Part shown: in pieces, positions 24,531 to 31,643 of the stretch | How positions within the stretch are numbered: the first letter of the stretch is position 1 | Layout of the letters: every line of letters starts with the position of its first letter | DNA from: Oscillospiraceae bacterium | GTDB lineage: Bacteria > Bacillota > Clostridia > Oscillospirales > Ruminococcaceae | NCBI GenBank assembly: GCA_022508925.1 | Contig: JAFLUF010000017.1 | Span: 1 to 33,506 of the forward strand | Direction: 5' to 3' | DNA: 33,506 bases | Position numbers and translations under genes: made by a program | Notes under the pieces: model-generated | The model's input: the letters and a program-made list of their open reading frames with translations, nothing else | Databases searched by the model: none | What the model was told of the DNA's origin: nothing

Positions 24531-26504
24531 TTATTCCAGCTCGAACGCTCCCGTATAGAGCCTGTAGTACTGCCCTTTTTCGGCGATGAGCTTTTCGTGA
24601 GAGCCGCGCTCGATTATTTTTCCGTGGTCTAAGACCATGATAACGTCCGAGTTTCTGACGGTCGAGAGCCTGTGCGCGATAACAAAGACCGTTCTGCCTT
24701 TCATAAGCGCGTCCATGCCCGCCTGTACTATCGCCTCGGTTCGGGTGTCTATCGAGCTTGTCGCCTCGTCGAGTATCATAACGGGCGGGTCGGCGACTGC
24801 CGCTCTCGCTATCGAGATAAGCTGGCGCTGACCTTGGGAGAGTCCGCTTCCGTCGCCCTTGAGGACGGTGTTATACCCGTCGGGAAGCATTCTGATGAAG
24901 TTGTCCGCGTTTGCGAGCTTTGCCGCGGCAATGCATTCCTCGTCGGTGGCGTCGGGTTTTCCGTAGCGCAGATTGTCCATTACCGTTCCCGTAAACAGAT
25001 TTACGTCCTGTAAGACTACGCCGAGCGAGCGCCGCAGATCGGATTTTTTTATCTTGTTTATGTTTATCCCGTCGTAGCGTATTTTTCCGTCGTCGATGTC
25101 GTAAAAACGGTTGATAAGGTTGGTTATCGTCGTCTTTCCCGCGCCCGTCGCTCCCACAAAGGCTACCTTTTGTCCCGGCTCGGCGAAGATGTTTATATCC
25201 TGCAAAACGAGCTTTTCGGGGACGTAGCCGAAGTCGACCATATCGAGGACGATGTCGCCCTTAAGTTCCTGATATGTAACGGACCCGTCGGCGGTGTGGG
25301 GGTGTTTCCAAGCCCACAGGCGGGTGTGCTCGGAGGTCTCGGTGAGGCTTCCGTTTTCGTCATACCTGGCGTTTACGAGCGTTACATAGCCGCTGTCGGT
25401 CTCGCTCGGCTCGTCGATAAGCGCGAAAATTCTCCCCGCGCCCGCCATTGCCATAGCGACGGAGTTGAGCTGCTGAGACACCTGGGCGATAGGCCCGATA
25501 AAGCTGCGCGAGAGCTGTAAAAACGATGCTATCGCACCGAGCGTGAGGGTATTGACCGTAAAGCACGCGACGTTTGTAACTCCGTTTATCGCCAAAAATC
25601 CGCCTACCACCGCGAGAATGACATACAGGAAATATCCCATGCAGTTGTTTACGGGCATGAGGATATTCGCGTAGGCGTTAGCCTTGCAGACGTTTTCCGA
25701 AAGCTCGAAGTTGCGCGAGTCAAAGCCCTCTTTTGCCTTTTGCTCGCGGCAGAAAATTTTAATGACGCGCTGACCGTTTATCATTTCCTCGATATAGCCG
25801 TTTACTTTAGCCATAGAGCTTTGCTGGCGGACGAAATACGTTCCCGATTTTTTTGCGATGTTGGCGGTGATGAATAAAATCAGCGCAAGGAACACCACCA
25901 CCGTAAGCGTAAGCCAGACGGAAAGACTGAGCATTGAGCAGAAAATGGAAAACAGCGTTATCCCCGAGGAGATGACCTGAGGAAGCGACTGCGATAGCAT
26001 CTGCTGCATGGCGTCGGTATCGTTGGTGTAAAAGCTCATTACGTCGCCGTGGGTGTGGGTGTCGAAGTATTTTATCGGCAGGGTCTGCATATGCGAAAAC
26101 ATCTCGTCGCGTATTTTCTTAAGCACGCCCTGTGATACAGTCGCCATAATTCTCGCCTGTAACAGCGAACAGCCCGCTCCGAAAACAAACAGTCCCGCCA
26201 TAAGGAATATGGTACGCAAAAGCCCCGAATAGTCCGCCTGTCCGCCGTTTGCGGTTGTTTCTACAAGCGGGAGGATATAGTCGTCGATAAGCGTTTTGAT
26301 AAACAGCGAGGACATAACGCTCGCGAGGGCGCTGACGATAATGCAGATAACTACGACGATAAGTCTTTTGCGAAAGGGCTTCATATAAGCCAGAAGACGC
26401 TTTATGACGTTTTTGTCAAACTTCATCGGAACTCTCGCGCCTTTGGGCGGTCTGCCGCTCGGTCCCGCGGGCATTTTTTCGCTTTTTATGTTATCATTGC
26501 TCAT
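24531..26504 (-). CDS. ABC exporter half-transporter, subunit with catalytic Walker B glutamate
   Basis: This is the second half of a heterodimeric ABC exporter, 657 residues. Six transmembrane helices (to about 340) precede a nucleotide-binding domain with Walker A GATGAGKTT, signature LSQGQ in place of LSGGQ, and Walker B ILDEATSS with an intact catalytic Glu. A 40-residue Asp/Glu/Thr-rich insert sits before the NBD strand DMVDFGY. The ATG has AAAGGAG upstream and overlaps the end of its partner gene by 11 bp. The family includes drug, peptide and lipid exporters (BmrCD/LmrCD type); the substrate is not predictable. Confidence 0.93.
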   Translation of the reverse strand: MSNDNIKSEKMPAGPSGRPPKGARVPMKFDKNVIKRLLAYMKPFRKRLIVVVICIIVSALASVMSSLFIKTLIDDYILPLVETTANGGQADYSGLLRTIFLMAGLFVFGAGCSLLQARIMATVSQGVLKKIRDEMFSHMQTLPIKYFDTHTHGDVMSFYTNDTDAMQQMLSQSLPQVISSGITLFSIFCSMLSLSVWLTLTVVVFLALILFITANIAKKSGTYFVRQQSSMAKVNGYIEEMINGQRVIKIFCREQKAKEGFDSRNFELSENVCKANAYANILMPVNNCMGYFLYVILAVVGGFLAINGVTNVACFTVNTLTLGAIASFLQLSRSFIGPIAQVSQQLNSVAMAMAGAGRIFALIDEPSETDSGYVTLVNARYDENGSLTETSEHTRLWAWKHPHTADGSVTYQELKGDIVLDMVDFGYVPEKLVLQDINIFAEPGQKVAFVGATGAGKTTITNLINRFYDIDDGKIRYDGININKIKKSDLRRSLGVVLQDVNLFTGTVMDNLRYGKPDATDEECIAAAKLANADNFIRMLPDGYNTVLKGDGSGLSQGQRQLISIARAAVADPPVMILDEATSSIDTRTEAIVQAGMDALMKGRTVFVIAHRLSTVRNSDVIMVLDHGKIIERGSHEKLIAEKGQYYRLYTGAFELE

Positions 26505-28248
26505 CTTCCGCCGCTCCTTTCGTCTGAGAATCGTATATCTCGCGGTAGATACCGCCGCGGTTGTAAAGCTCGTCGTGAGTTCCGATATCCGCGATCTTTC
26601 CCTCGTCCATAATTATTATCCTGTCCGCGTCGCAGACGGAGGAAACACGCTGGGCGATGATAATTTTCGTTGTGTCGGGTATCTCCTCGCGAAACGCCTT
26701 TCGTATAACAGCGTCCGTATGAGTATCCACCGCCGAGGTGGAGTCGTCGAGTATAAGTATCTTCGGCTTTTTGAGCAATGCTCTCGCTATGCATAAACGC
26801 TGTTTCTGTCCGCCCGAAACGTTGGTTCCGCCCTGTTCTATGTAGGTGTTGTATTTGTCGGGGAACGACTGCACAAACTCGTCCGCGCACGCTAACCTGC
26901 ATACGCGCTCGACTTCTTCGTCGGTGGCGTTTTCGTCGCCCCAGCGGATATTCTCGGCGATAGTTCCCGAAAACAGCGTGTTTTTCTGCAATACCATTGC
27001 GACGTTGTTTCTGAGAGCCTCGATGTTATAGTCGCGGACGTTTTCCCCGCCGACAAAAACCTCGCCCTCGTCGGTGTCGTAAAGGCGCGGTATCATCTGC
27101 ACGAGCGTGGATTTTGAAGAACCCGTGCCGCCGATAATGCCGATAGTCTCGCCGCTTTTTATCTTAAGGTCTATGTTGTTAAGCGCCGCTTTTTCGGAAG
27201 TCTTGAAGTATCTGAAGCTTACGTTTTTAAATTCTATCGAGCCGTCATTTACTTCCGTCAAATTGCGCTCGCCGTCGGAAAGGTCGCTCTTTTCGTTGAG
27301 GACTTCGCATACGCGGTCGGCGCTCGCCTTGGACATGGTGAGCATTACGAATATCATCGAAAGCATCATAAGGCTCATAAGTATCTGCATTGTGTAAGTA
27401 AACAGCTCCATAAGGCTGCCCGTGGTAAGACCGAGAGCCTCGTCGTTCCCGCTGGCTACAACTGCCTGAGCGCCGAGCCATGAGATGAGGATAATGCAGG
27501 TGTAGACCGAGACCTGCATGGCGGGTGCGTTGAAGGCTACGGTTTTTTCGGCTCTGGTAAAGCGATCATATATCTTCTCGGATATCTTTCCGAATTTGCC
27601 TATCTCATGCTCCTCGCGCACAAAGCTCTTTACAACGCGTATCCCGCGGAGATTTTCCTCTACTACGTTGTTGAGGTCGTCGTAGGTGGTGAATACTTTT
27701 CTGAACATAGGGAAAGCGAAGCGTACGATTAACGCGAGTATGACCGCCAAAAACGGTATTACCCACAGGAATATCATCGAAAGCTCGGGGCTTGCCCGAT
27801 AAGCGAAGATAAACGCGAAAACCAGCATGGCGGGCGCGCGGAACACAACGCGCGTAAGCATCTGAAACGACATCTGAACGTTTGTGACGTCCGTCGTAAG
27901 GCGCGTAACGAGACTTGCGGGAGAAAACCTGTCGATGTTTGAAAAGCTGAAGCTCTGGATGTTATAGTACATATCGTGTCTTACGTTTCTCGAAAAATAC
28001 GACGAGGCGCGCGACGCGGTATATCCCGCGACAGCTCCGAAAGCCAGCGCGATGAGCGTGCGGATAAGCAGCTCTATCCCGTAGCGTATGACTAAGTCCA
28101 TGTTCCCGACGGTTATTCCATAGTCGATGAGGTTTGCCATTACGCTCGGAATGGACACCTCGATAAAGCTTTCGCACAATACGAAGATCGGCGTGAGTAT
28201 CGCGGGCAGCGCCGCCTGTCTTATGCATTTGGATAATGTTTTGATCAA
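26494..28248 (-). CDS. ABC exporter half-transporter, subunit with degenerate catalytic site
   Basis: This is the first gene of the exporter pair, 584 residues, with six transmembrane helices and an NBD. Walker A is GGTGSSKST, the signature is canonical VSGGQ, and Walker B reads LILDDSTSAVD, with Asp in place of the catalytic Glu. Paired with the downstream subunit (Glu but LSQGQ), this gives one working and one impaired ATP site, the usual pattern of heterodimeric exporters. The start is a TTG at 28248 with AAGGGG about 10 nt upstream; no in-frame ATG fits better. A consensus promoter lies 60 bp upstream. Confidence 0.93.
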   Translation of the reverse strand: MIKTLSKCIRQAALPAILTPIFVLCESFIEVSIPSVMANLIDYGITVGNMDLVIRYGIELLIRTLIALAFGAVAGYTASRASSYFSRNVRHDMYYNIQSFSFSNIDRFSPASLVTRLTTDVTNVQMSFQMLTRVVFRAPAMLVFAFIFAYRASPELSMIFLWVIPFLAVILALIVRFAFPMFRKVFTTYDDLNNVVEENLRGIRVVKSFVREEHEIGKFGKISEKIYDRFTRAEKTVAFNAPAMQVSVYTCIILISWLGAQAVVASGNDEALGLTTGSLMELFTYTMQILMSLMMLSMIFVMLTMSKASADRVCEVLNEKSDLSDGERNLTEVNDGSIEFKNVSFRYFKTSEKAALNNIDLKIKSGETIGIIGGTGSSKSTLVQMIPRLYDTDEGEVFVGGENVRDYNIEALRNNVAMVLQKNTLFSGTIAENIRWGDENATDEEVERVCRLACADEFVQSFPDKYNTYIEQGGTNVSGGQKQRLCIARALLKKPKILILDDSTSAVDTHTDAVIRKAFREEIPDTTKIIIAQRVSSVCDADRIIIMDEGKIADIGTHDELYNRGGIYREIYDSQTKGAAEDEQ

Positions 28249-28291
28249 CTCTGAATTTCCCCTTTGCGATAAAATATTCGATCTGTTTTTG

Positions 28292-28338
28292 TTTACTCAG
28301 GTAAAACACATTATAATGCAAAATAAATAAATTGTCAA
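28292..28338 (-). promoter_or_regulatory. Consensus promoter of the ABC exporter operon, with small palindrome
   Basis: Minus-strand TTGACA (28333-28338) and TATAAT (28310-28315) are 17 bp apart. Around the predicted start site lies the inverted repeat TTTAC-TCAG-GTAAA (28292-28305), a possible operator for an unlinked regulator. Confidence 0.75.
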
Positions 28339-28412
28339 GGGATTTTTTGTGATATTTATATGAAATAATTGCTGAATTTTACTGGGAATAACAGTCCGCG
28401 GCTAAAAAGCCC

Positions 28413-28441
28413 TTGAATTTTCCAAAGCAGTATGATATAAT
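28413..28441 (+). promoter_or_regulatory. Promoter of the nfnAB operon
   Basis: TTGAAT (28413-28418) and TATAAT (28436-28441) are 17 bp apart. The leader is short, with AAAGGAGAA before the ATG at 28477. It is divergent from the ABC exporter promoter. Confidence 0.75.
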
Positions 28442-28476
28442 TATAAGGTACGATTTTCGGAAAGGAGAATCTTTTA

Positions 28477-29313
28477 ATGTACAAGATCGTAAGAAAAAAA
28501 GAGCTTAATCCCACAGTTACTCTGATGGATATTGAAGCTCCGCTTATTGCTAAGAAAGCCGAGCCGGGGCAGTTTATCATTCTGCGCGTAAATGAGGACG
28601 GCGAGAGGATACCGCTGACTGTGGCGGACTTTGACCGCGAAAAGGGAACGGTCACCATTATCTTTCAGATAGTGGGAGCGACGACAGAGCTTTTAAATCA
28701 CAAAAAAGAGGGCGAATACATACAGGATTTCGTGGGGCCTTTGGGAGTTGCCTCGCATACCGAGGGGCTTAAAAAGGTAGCCGTTGTAGGCGGCGGCGTG
28801 GGCTGTGCCATAGCTTATCCCATCGCGAAGAAGCTGCACGGGCTTTCCTGTGAGGTGCACTCGATAGTCGGTTTCAGAAATAAGGATCTGGTTATCCTCG
28901 AGGACGAGTTCAAGGCTTGCTCGGACGTTATGAAGATTATGACGGACGACGGCTCTTACGGCACAAAGGGACTTGTAACAGACGCTCTCAAAGAGCTTAT
29001 CGAGGCGGGAAATCAGTATGACGAGGTAATAGCTATCGGACCTGTCATTATGATGAAGTTTGTAAGCAAGCTGACCAAAGAATATAACGTAAAGACCGTG
29101 GTTTCAATGAACCCGATAATGATAGACGGCACGGGAATGTGCGGCGGCTGCCGCCTGACTGTCGGCGGAGAGACGAAGTTCGCGTGCGTTGACGGTCCCG
29201 ATTTTGACGGACATCTGGTGGACTTTGACGAGTCGCTCGAGCGCGGCGCGATGTACCGCGAGTTTGAGGCGAAAAAGCGCGAAGAAGTCTGCAATCTTTT
29301 CAAGGGGGTGTGA
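28477..29313 (+). CDS. nfnA: NADH-dependent ferredoxin:NADP+ oxidoreductase small subunit NfnA
   Basis: This is the small subunit of the electron-bifurcating Nfn complex, which couples NADH and reduced ferredoxin oxidation to NADP+ reduction. The 278 residues form a ferredoxin-reductase fold: an FAD-binding barrel with PGQFIILR and IPLTV, an NAD-binding domain beginning VAVVGGGVGCA, and a C-terminal [2Fe-2S] segment with GMCGGCR and a third Cys in FACVDGP. The alternative name is sulfide dehydrogenase subunit beta or dihydroorotate dehydrogenase electron-transfer-like protein, but the adjacent large subunit settles it as Nfn. It ends 3 bp before nfnB. Confidence 0.92.
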   Translation: MYKIVRKKELNPTVTLMDIEAPLIAKKAEPGQFIILRVNEDGERIPLTVADFDREKGTVTIIFQIVGATTELLNHKKEGEYIQDFVGPLGVASHTEGLKKVAVVGGGVGCAIAYPIAKKLHGLSCEVHSIVGFRNKDLVILEDEFKACSDVMKIMTDDGSYGTKGLVTDALKELIEAGNQYDEVIAIGPVIMMKFVSKLTKEYNVKTVVSMNPIMIDGTGMCGGCRLTVGGETKFACVDGPDFDGHLVDFDESLERGAMYREFEAKKREEVCNLFKGV

Positions 29314-29316
29314 TAT

Positions 29317-30702
29317 ATGCCGAATATGAGCCTTAAGAAAAACGAAATGCCCGCACAGGAGCCGAATATAAGAAACAAGAATTTCGACGAGGTAGCTCTC
29401 GGTTATTCCGAAGCGCAGGCGGTCGATGAGGCGGAGCGCTGTCTCAACTGCAAAAACAGACCGTGCGTTTCGGGCTGTCCGGTATCTATCGACATTCCCG
29501 AGTTTATAGAAAAGATACGCGAAAAGGACTTTGAGGGCGCGTATGACATTATCGCGAAGAGCAGCTCGCTGCCCGCTGTCTGCGGAAGAGTATGCCCGCA
29601 GGAAACACAGTGCGAGTGCAAGTGCGTGCGCGGCGTAAAAGGCGAGCCGGTGGGCATCGGCAGACTCGAGCGCTTTGTGGCGGACTATCACAACAAAAAC
29701 AGCGCGGAGGCTCCGAAGGCTCCCGCGAAAAACGGACACAAGTGCGCGGTGATCGGCGCGGGTCCTTCTGGACTTACCTGCGCGGGAGACCTTGCGAAAA
29801 TGGGCTATGACGTTACTGTTTTCGAGGCGCTTCACCTTGCGGGCGGAGTACTTGTCTACGGTATCCCCGAGTTCAGACTCCCCAAGGCGATAGTTGCGCA
29901 CGAGGTTGAAAACCTCAAAGCGCTTGGAGTGAAGATAGAGACTAACGTCGTAATAGGCAGGACAATTGAGATAGACGAGCTTTTTGAGCAGGGCTATGAA
30001 GCGATATTCATCGGCTCGGGCGCGGGTCTTCCGAGATTTATGAATATCCCCGGAGAGAACCTTAAGGGAGTTTACTCGGCGAACGAGTTCCTTACAAGAG
30101 TAAACCTTATGAAAGCCTATAAAGAAGGCTCGGATACTCCCATTAAAAAGAACACCAGCGTGGCTGTCGTGGGCGGAGGAAACGTCGCTATGGACGCGGC
30201 GCGCTGTGCTAAGCGTTTAGGCGCGGAGAACGTTTATATCGTATACCGCCGCGGCCTGGAGGAAATGCCCGCGCGTAAAGAAGAGGTAGAGCACGCTATG
30301 GAAGAGGGCATTATCTTTAAGACCCTCAACAACCCCGTTGAGATACTCGGCGACGAGCACAAGTTTGTAACGGGCATGAAGTGTATAGAAATGGAGCTTG
30401 GCGAGCCTGACGCTTCGGGACGCCGCAGACCCGTTGAAAAACAGGGAAGCGAATTTACGCTTGACGTTGACTGCGTGGTAATGTCTATAGGCACCTCTCC
30501 CAATCCGCTTATCAGAAACACCACCAAGGGTCTTGAGACCAATAAGCACGGCTGTTTCATAGCGGACGAAAACGGCGCGACCTCGCGCGAGGGAGTTTTC
30601 GCCGGCGGCGACGCGGTTACGGGCGCGGCGACCGTTATCCTCGCCATGGGCGCGGGAAAAACCGCCGCAAAGGCAATGGACGAGTACATAAAGAGCAAAT
30701 AA
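29317..30702 (+). CDS. nfnB: NADH-dependent ferredoxin:NADP+ oxidoreductase large subunit NfnB
   Basis: This 461-residue cytosolic flavoprotein is homologous to the small subunit of glutamate synthase. The N-terminal domain carries two cysteine sets for [4Fe-4S] clusters: C42, C45, C50, C54, and C89, C93, C99 with C101/C103. The FAD-binding motif VIGAGPSGLTCAGDLA begins near residue 143 and the NADPH-binding motif VVGGGNVAMDAARCA near 288. Databases often label it glutamate synthase (NADPH) small chain, but no large glutamate synthase chain is here and the partner gene is nfnA. The start has a GGGGGTG site. Confidence 0.93.
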   Translation: MPNMSLKKNEMPAQEPNIRNKNFDEVALGYSEAQAVDEAERCLNCKNRPCVSGCPVSIDIPEFIEKIREKDFEGAYDIIAKSSSLPAVCGRVCPQETQCECKCVRGVKGEPVGIGRLERFVADYHNKNSAEAPKAPAKNGHKCAVIGAGPSGLTCAGDLAKMGYDVTVFEALHLAGGVLVYGIPEFRLPKAIVAHEVENLKALGVKIETNVVIGRTIEIDELFEQGYEAIFIGSGAGLPRFMNIPGENLKGVYSANEFLTRVNLMKAYKEGSDTPIKKNTSVAVVGGGNVAMDAARCAKRLGAENVYIVYRRGLEEMPARKEEVEHAMEEGIIFKTLNNPVEILGDEHKFVTGMKCIEMELGEPDASGRRRPVEKQGSEFTLDVDCVVMSIGTSPNPLIRNTTKGLETNKHGCFIADENGATSREGVFAGGDAVTGAATVILAMGAGKTAAKAMDEYIKSK

Positions 30703-30722
30703 GCGGACGGAATACAGTAAAA

Positions 30723-30755
30723 GCCCCCTATTTTTGATATAGGGGGTCTTTTCTT
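30723..30755 (+). terminator. Terminator of nfnAB
   Basis: The CCCCCTAT stem (30724-30731 with 30739-30746) and 7-nt loop are followed by TCTTTTCTTT. Confidence 0.9.
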
Positions 30756-30777
30756 TATCAATGTTTTTGGTCAAAAA

Positions 30778-30806
30778 TTGACAGCAATTTCATTTTGTGC
30801 TACAAT
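30778..30806 (+). promoter_or_regulatory. Promoter of the small hydrophobic peptide mRNA
   Basis: TTGACA (30778-30783) and TACAAT (30801-30806) are 17 bp apart. The predicted transcript runs from about 30813 to the terminator near 31002, some 190 nt. Its leader contains CCTCC (30820-30824), which can pair with the GGAGG (30842-30846) of the ribosome site. Confidence 0.82.
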
Positions 30807-30855
30807 ATAAGCGCCGGTTCCTCCGGAAGTCCAAAGCGGAAGGAGGTGTGCTGTA

Positions 30856-30939
30856 ATGAATTTCCTCGGATTTATTATCTCTGTCATAGCAAGTGTAGTG
30901 GCAAATTACATAAGCAAATGGCTCGACAGAGACGAATGA
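30856..30939 (+). CDS. 27-residue membrane peptide, candidate type I toxin (Fst-like)
   Basis: This small ORF begins MNFLGF, has a hydrophobic stretch over about residues 3-18 that could span the membrane, and ends in the charged tail KWLDRDE. An AAGGAGG site lies 9 nt before the ATG. The general layout, one helix and a short charged tail near a conserved Trp/Leu/Asp, resembles the Fst/PepA1 type I toxins, but I do not claim homology on so few residues. Its own promoter, a leader able to hide the ribosome site, a strong terminator and a convergent antisense RNA complementary to its start region all support a toxin gene under RNA control. The alternative is a regulatory or signalling micropeptide. 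Confidence 0.78.
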   Translation: MNFLGFIISVIASVVANYISKWLDRDE

Positions 30940-30963
30940 CCGGCTGAGCCTTAGTAAAAACCC

Positions 30964-31002
30964 GCCCCGCGCTGTACGGCAATACAGCGCGGGGCAATTT
31001 TT
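30964..31002. terminator. Bidirectional terminator shared by peptide mRNA and antisense RNA
   Basis: A perfect 13-bp stem (30964-30976 with 30983-30995) and 6-nt loop are followed by AATTTTT on the plus strand and by GGGTTTTTAC on the minus strand, so both convergent transcripts should end here. Confidence 0.92.
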
Positions 31003-31024
31003 GTGCTGTTGTAGATTTCCTCGG
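31003..31024 (+). repeat. Second copy of the 22-bp direct repeat shared with the peptide start region
   Basis: GTGCTGT-5 nt-ATTTCCTCGG occurs at 30848-30869, across the peptide start codon, and at 31003-31024, inside the antisense RNA gene: 17 of 22 positions match without gaps and all differences are in the middle five bases. It corresponds in position to the DRa/DRb pair of par loci. Confidence 0.9.
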
Positions 31025-31036
31025 GTCTACAGTCAT

Positions 31037-31065
31037 ATTATAGCACATAATTTAGGTTTTGTCAA
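31037..31065 (-). promoter_or_regulatory. Promoter of the antisense RNA
   Basis: Minus-strand TTGACA (31060-31065) and TATAAT (31037-31042) are exactly 17 bp apart. No ORF lies downstream of it before the shared terminator, so it exists to make a short untranslated RNA. It matches the consensus better than the opposing peptide promoter (TACAAT). Confidence 0.88.
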
Positions 31066-31149
31066 TACTTTTGCGGAAATAAGAACCGATAAATGGTACG
31101 ACGTCAACTGAAACGCGCAATCATTCACTATACAAATCCTCGTCAGTTT

Positions 31150-31277
31150 AATTCGTAATGCGTAATTCGTAATTGGGTCGCAGCCGCCGCGCTTACGCAA
31201 CACCGCTTACGAGTTATATCGCGAAAGCCGCAGAGCCAAAACATTTCTGTTTCAAAAATAATTACGAATTACGCATT
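31150..31277 (+). repeat. Intergenic heptamer-arm element, copy C
   Basis: The left arm (31150-31174) and right arm (31260-31277) are inverted GTAATTC/GTAATGC arrays. The core, with CCGCTTACGAGTTATAT, is within 31197-31219, followed by CCGCA and AAAAC. It lies just upstream of the TrpR-like gene promoter. The rest of the 31066-31149 stretch shows nothing recognisable. Confidence 0.88.
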
Positions 31278-31289
31278 ATTAAAACCCCC

Positions 31290-31318
31290 TTGACTTTTTC
31301 GCTTTATTGTGCTAACAT
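31290..31318 (+). promoter_or_regulatory. Promoter of the TrpR-like operon
   Basis: TTGACT (31290-31295) and TAACAT (31313-31318) are 17 bp apart, starting 13 bp after repeat copy C. The leader ends in AAGGAGGGC before the ATG at 31353. Confidence 0.65.
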
Positions 31319-31352
31319 ATCATTGACACTTATTTTTAAGGAGGGCAAGATC

Positions 31353-31643
31353 ATGATCGATGAAAAGTATTTTGATATTTTGTGCAAGGCGTTTGCTTCG
31401 CTTGAAAATGAAGAGGAGATACGCAGATTTCTTGAGGACTTGTGTACTCCGCAGGAAATAGACGCGCTTTCGCGCAGACTTATGGTCGCGGTGATGCTGA
31501 AAAGGGGCGATGTGTATACGAAGATCGTTGAGCAGACGGGCGCTTCTACCGCGACGATCTCCCGCGTAAACAAAACGCTTACATATCAGAGCGCGGGCGG
31601 GTATAGTATAATTCTCGACAGAATTTCGGGAGAACTTAAGTGA
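31353..31643 (+). CDS. TrpR-related protein, YerC/YecD family regulator
   Basis: This 96-residue helical DNA-binding protein has a helix-turn-helix in VYTKIVEQTGASTATISRVNKTL and an upstream helical part LCTPQEIDALSRRLMVAVML, the pattern of the YerC/YecD branch of the Trp repressor superfamily. Tryptophan binding is not established for this branch; the regulated genes are unknown. The ATG at 31353 has AAGGAGGGC upstream; the longer open frame crosses the promoter and the repeat. The stop overlaps the GTG of the next gene (GTGA), so translation is coupled to the methyltransferase. Confidence 0.9.
   Translation: MIDEKYFDILCKAFASLENEEEIRRFLEDLCTPQEIDALSRRLMVAVMLKRGDVYTKIVEQTGASTATISRVNKTLTYQSAGGYSIILDRISGELK

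Larger units (their letters stand above)
30956..31033 (-). ncRNA. Candidate antisense antitoxin RNA (RNA II-like)
   Basis: The predicted transcript, about 75 nt, starts near 31030-31033 and ends in the terminator it shares with the peptide mRNA. It begins with a hairpin, stem TGTAGA/TCTACA (31010-31015 and 31026-31031), loop CCCGAGGAAA. Nine loop bases plus one flanking U are complementary to codons 2-5 of the peptide (30860-30869). Next comes ACAGCAC, complementary to 30848-30854 between ribosome site and start codon. The terminator stems of the two RNAs are also mutually complementary. Binding would cover the translation start of the peptide. No ORF is present. Confidence 0.75.
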
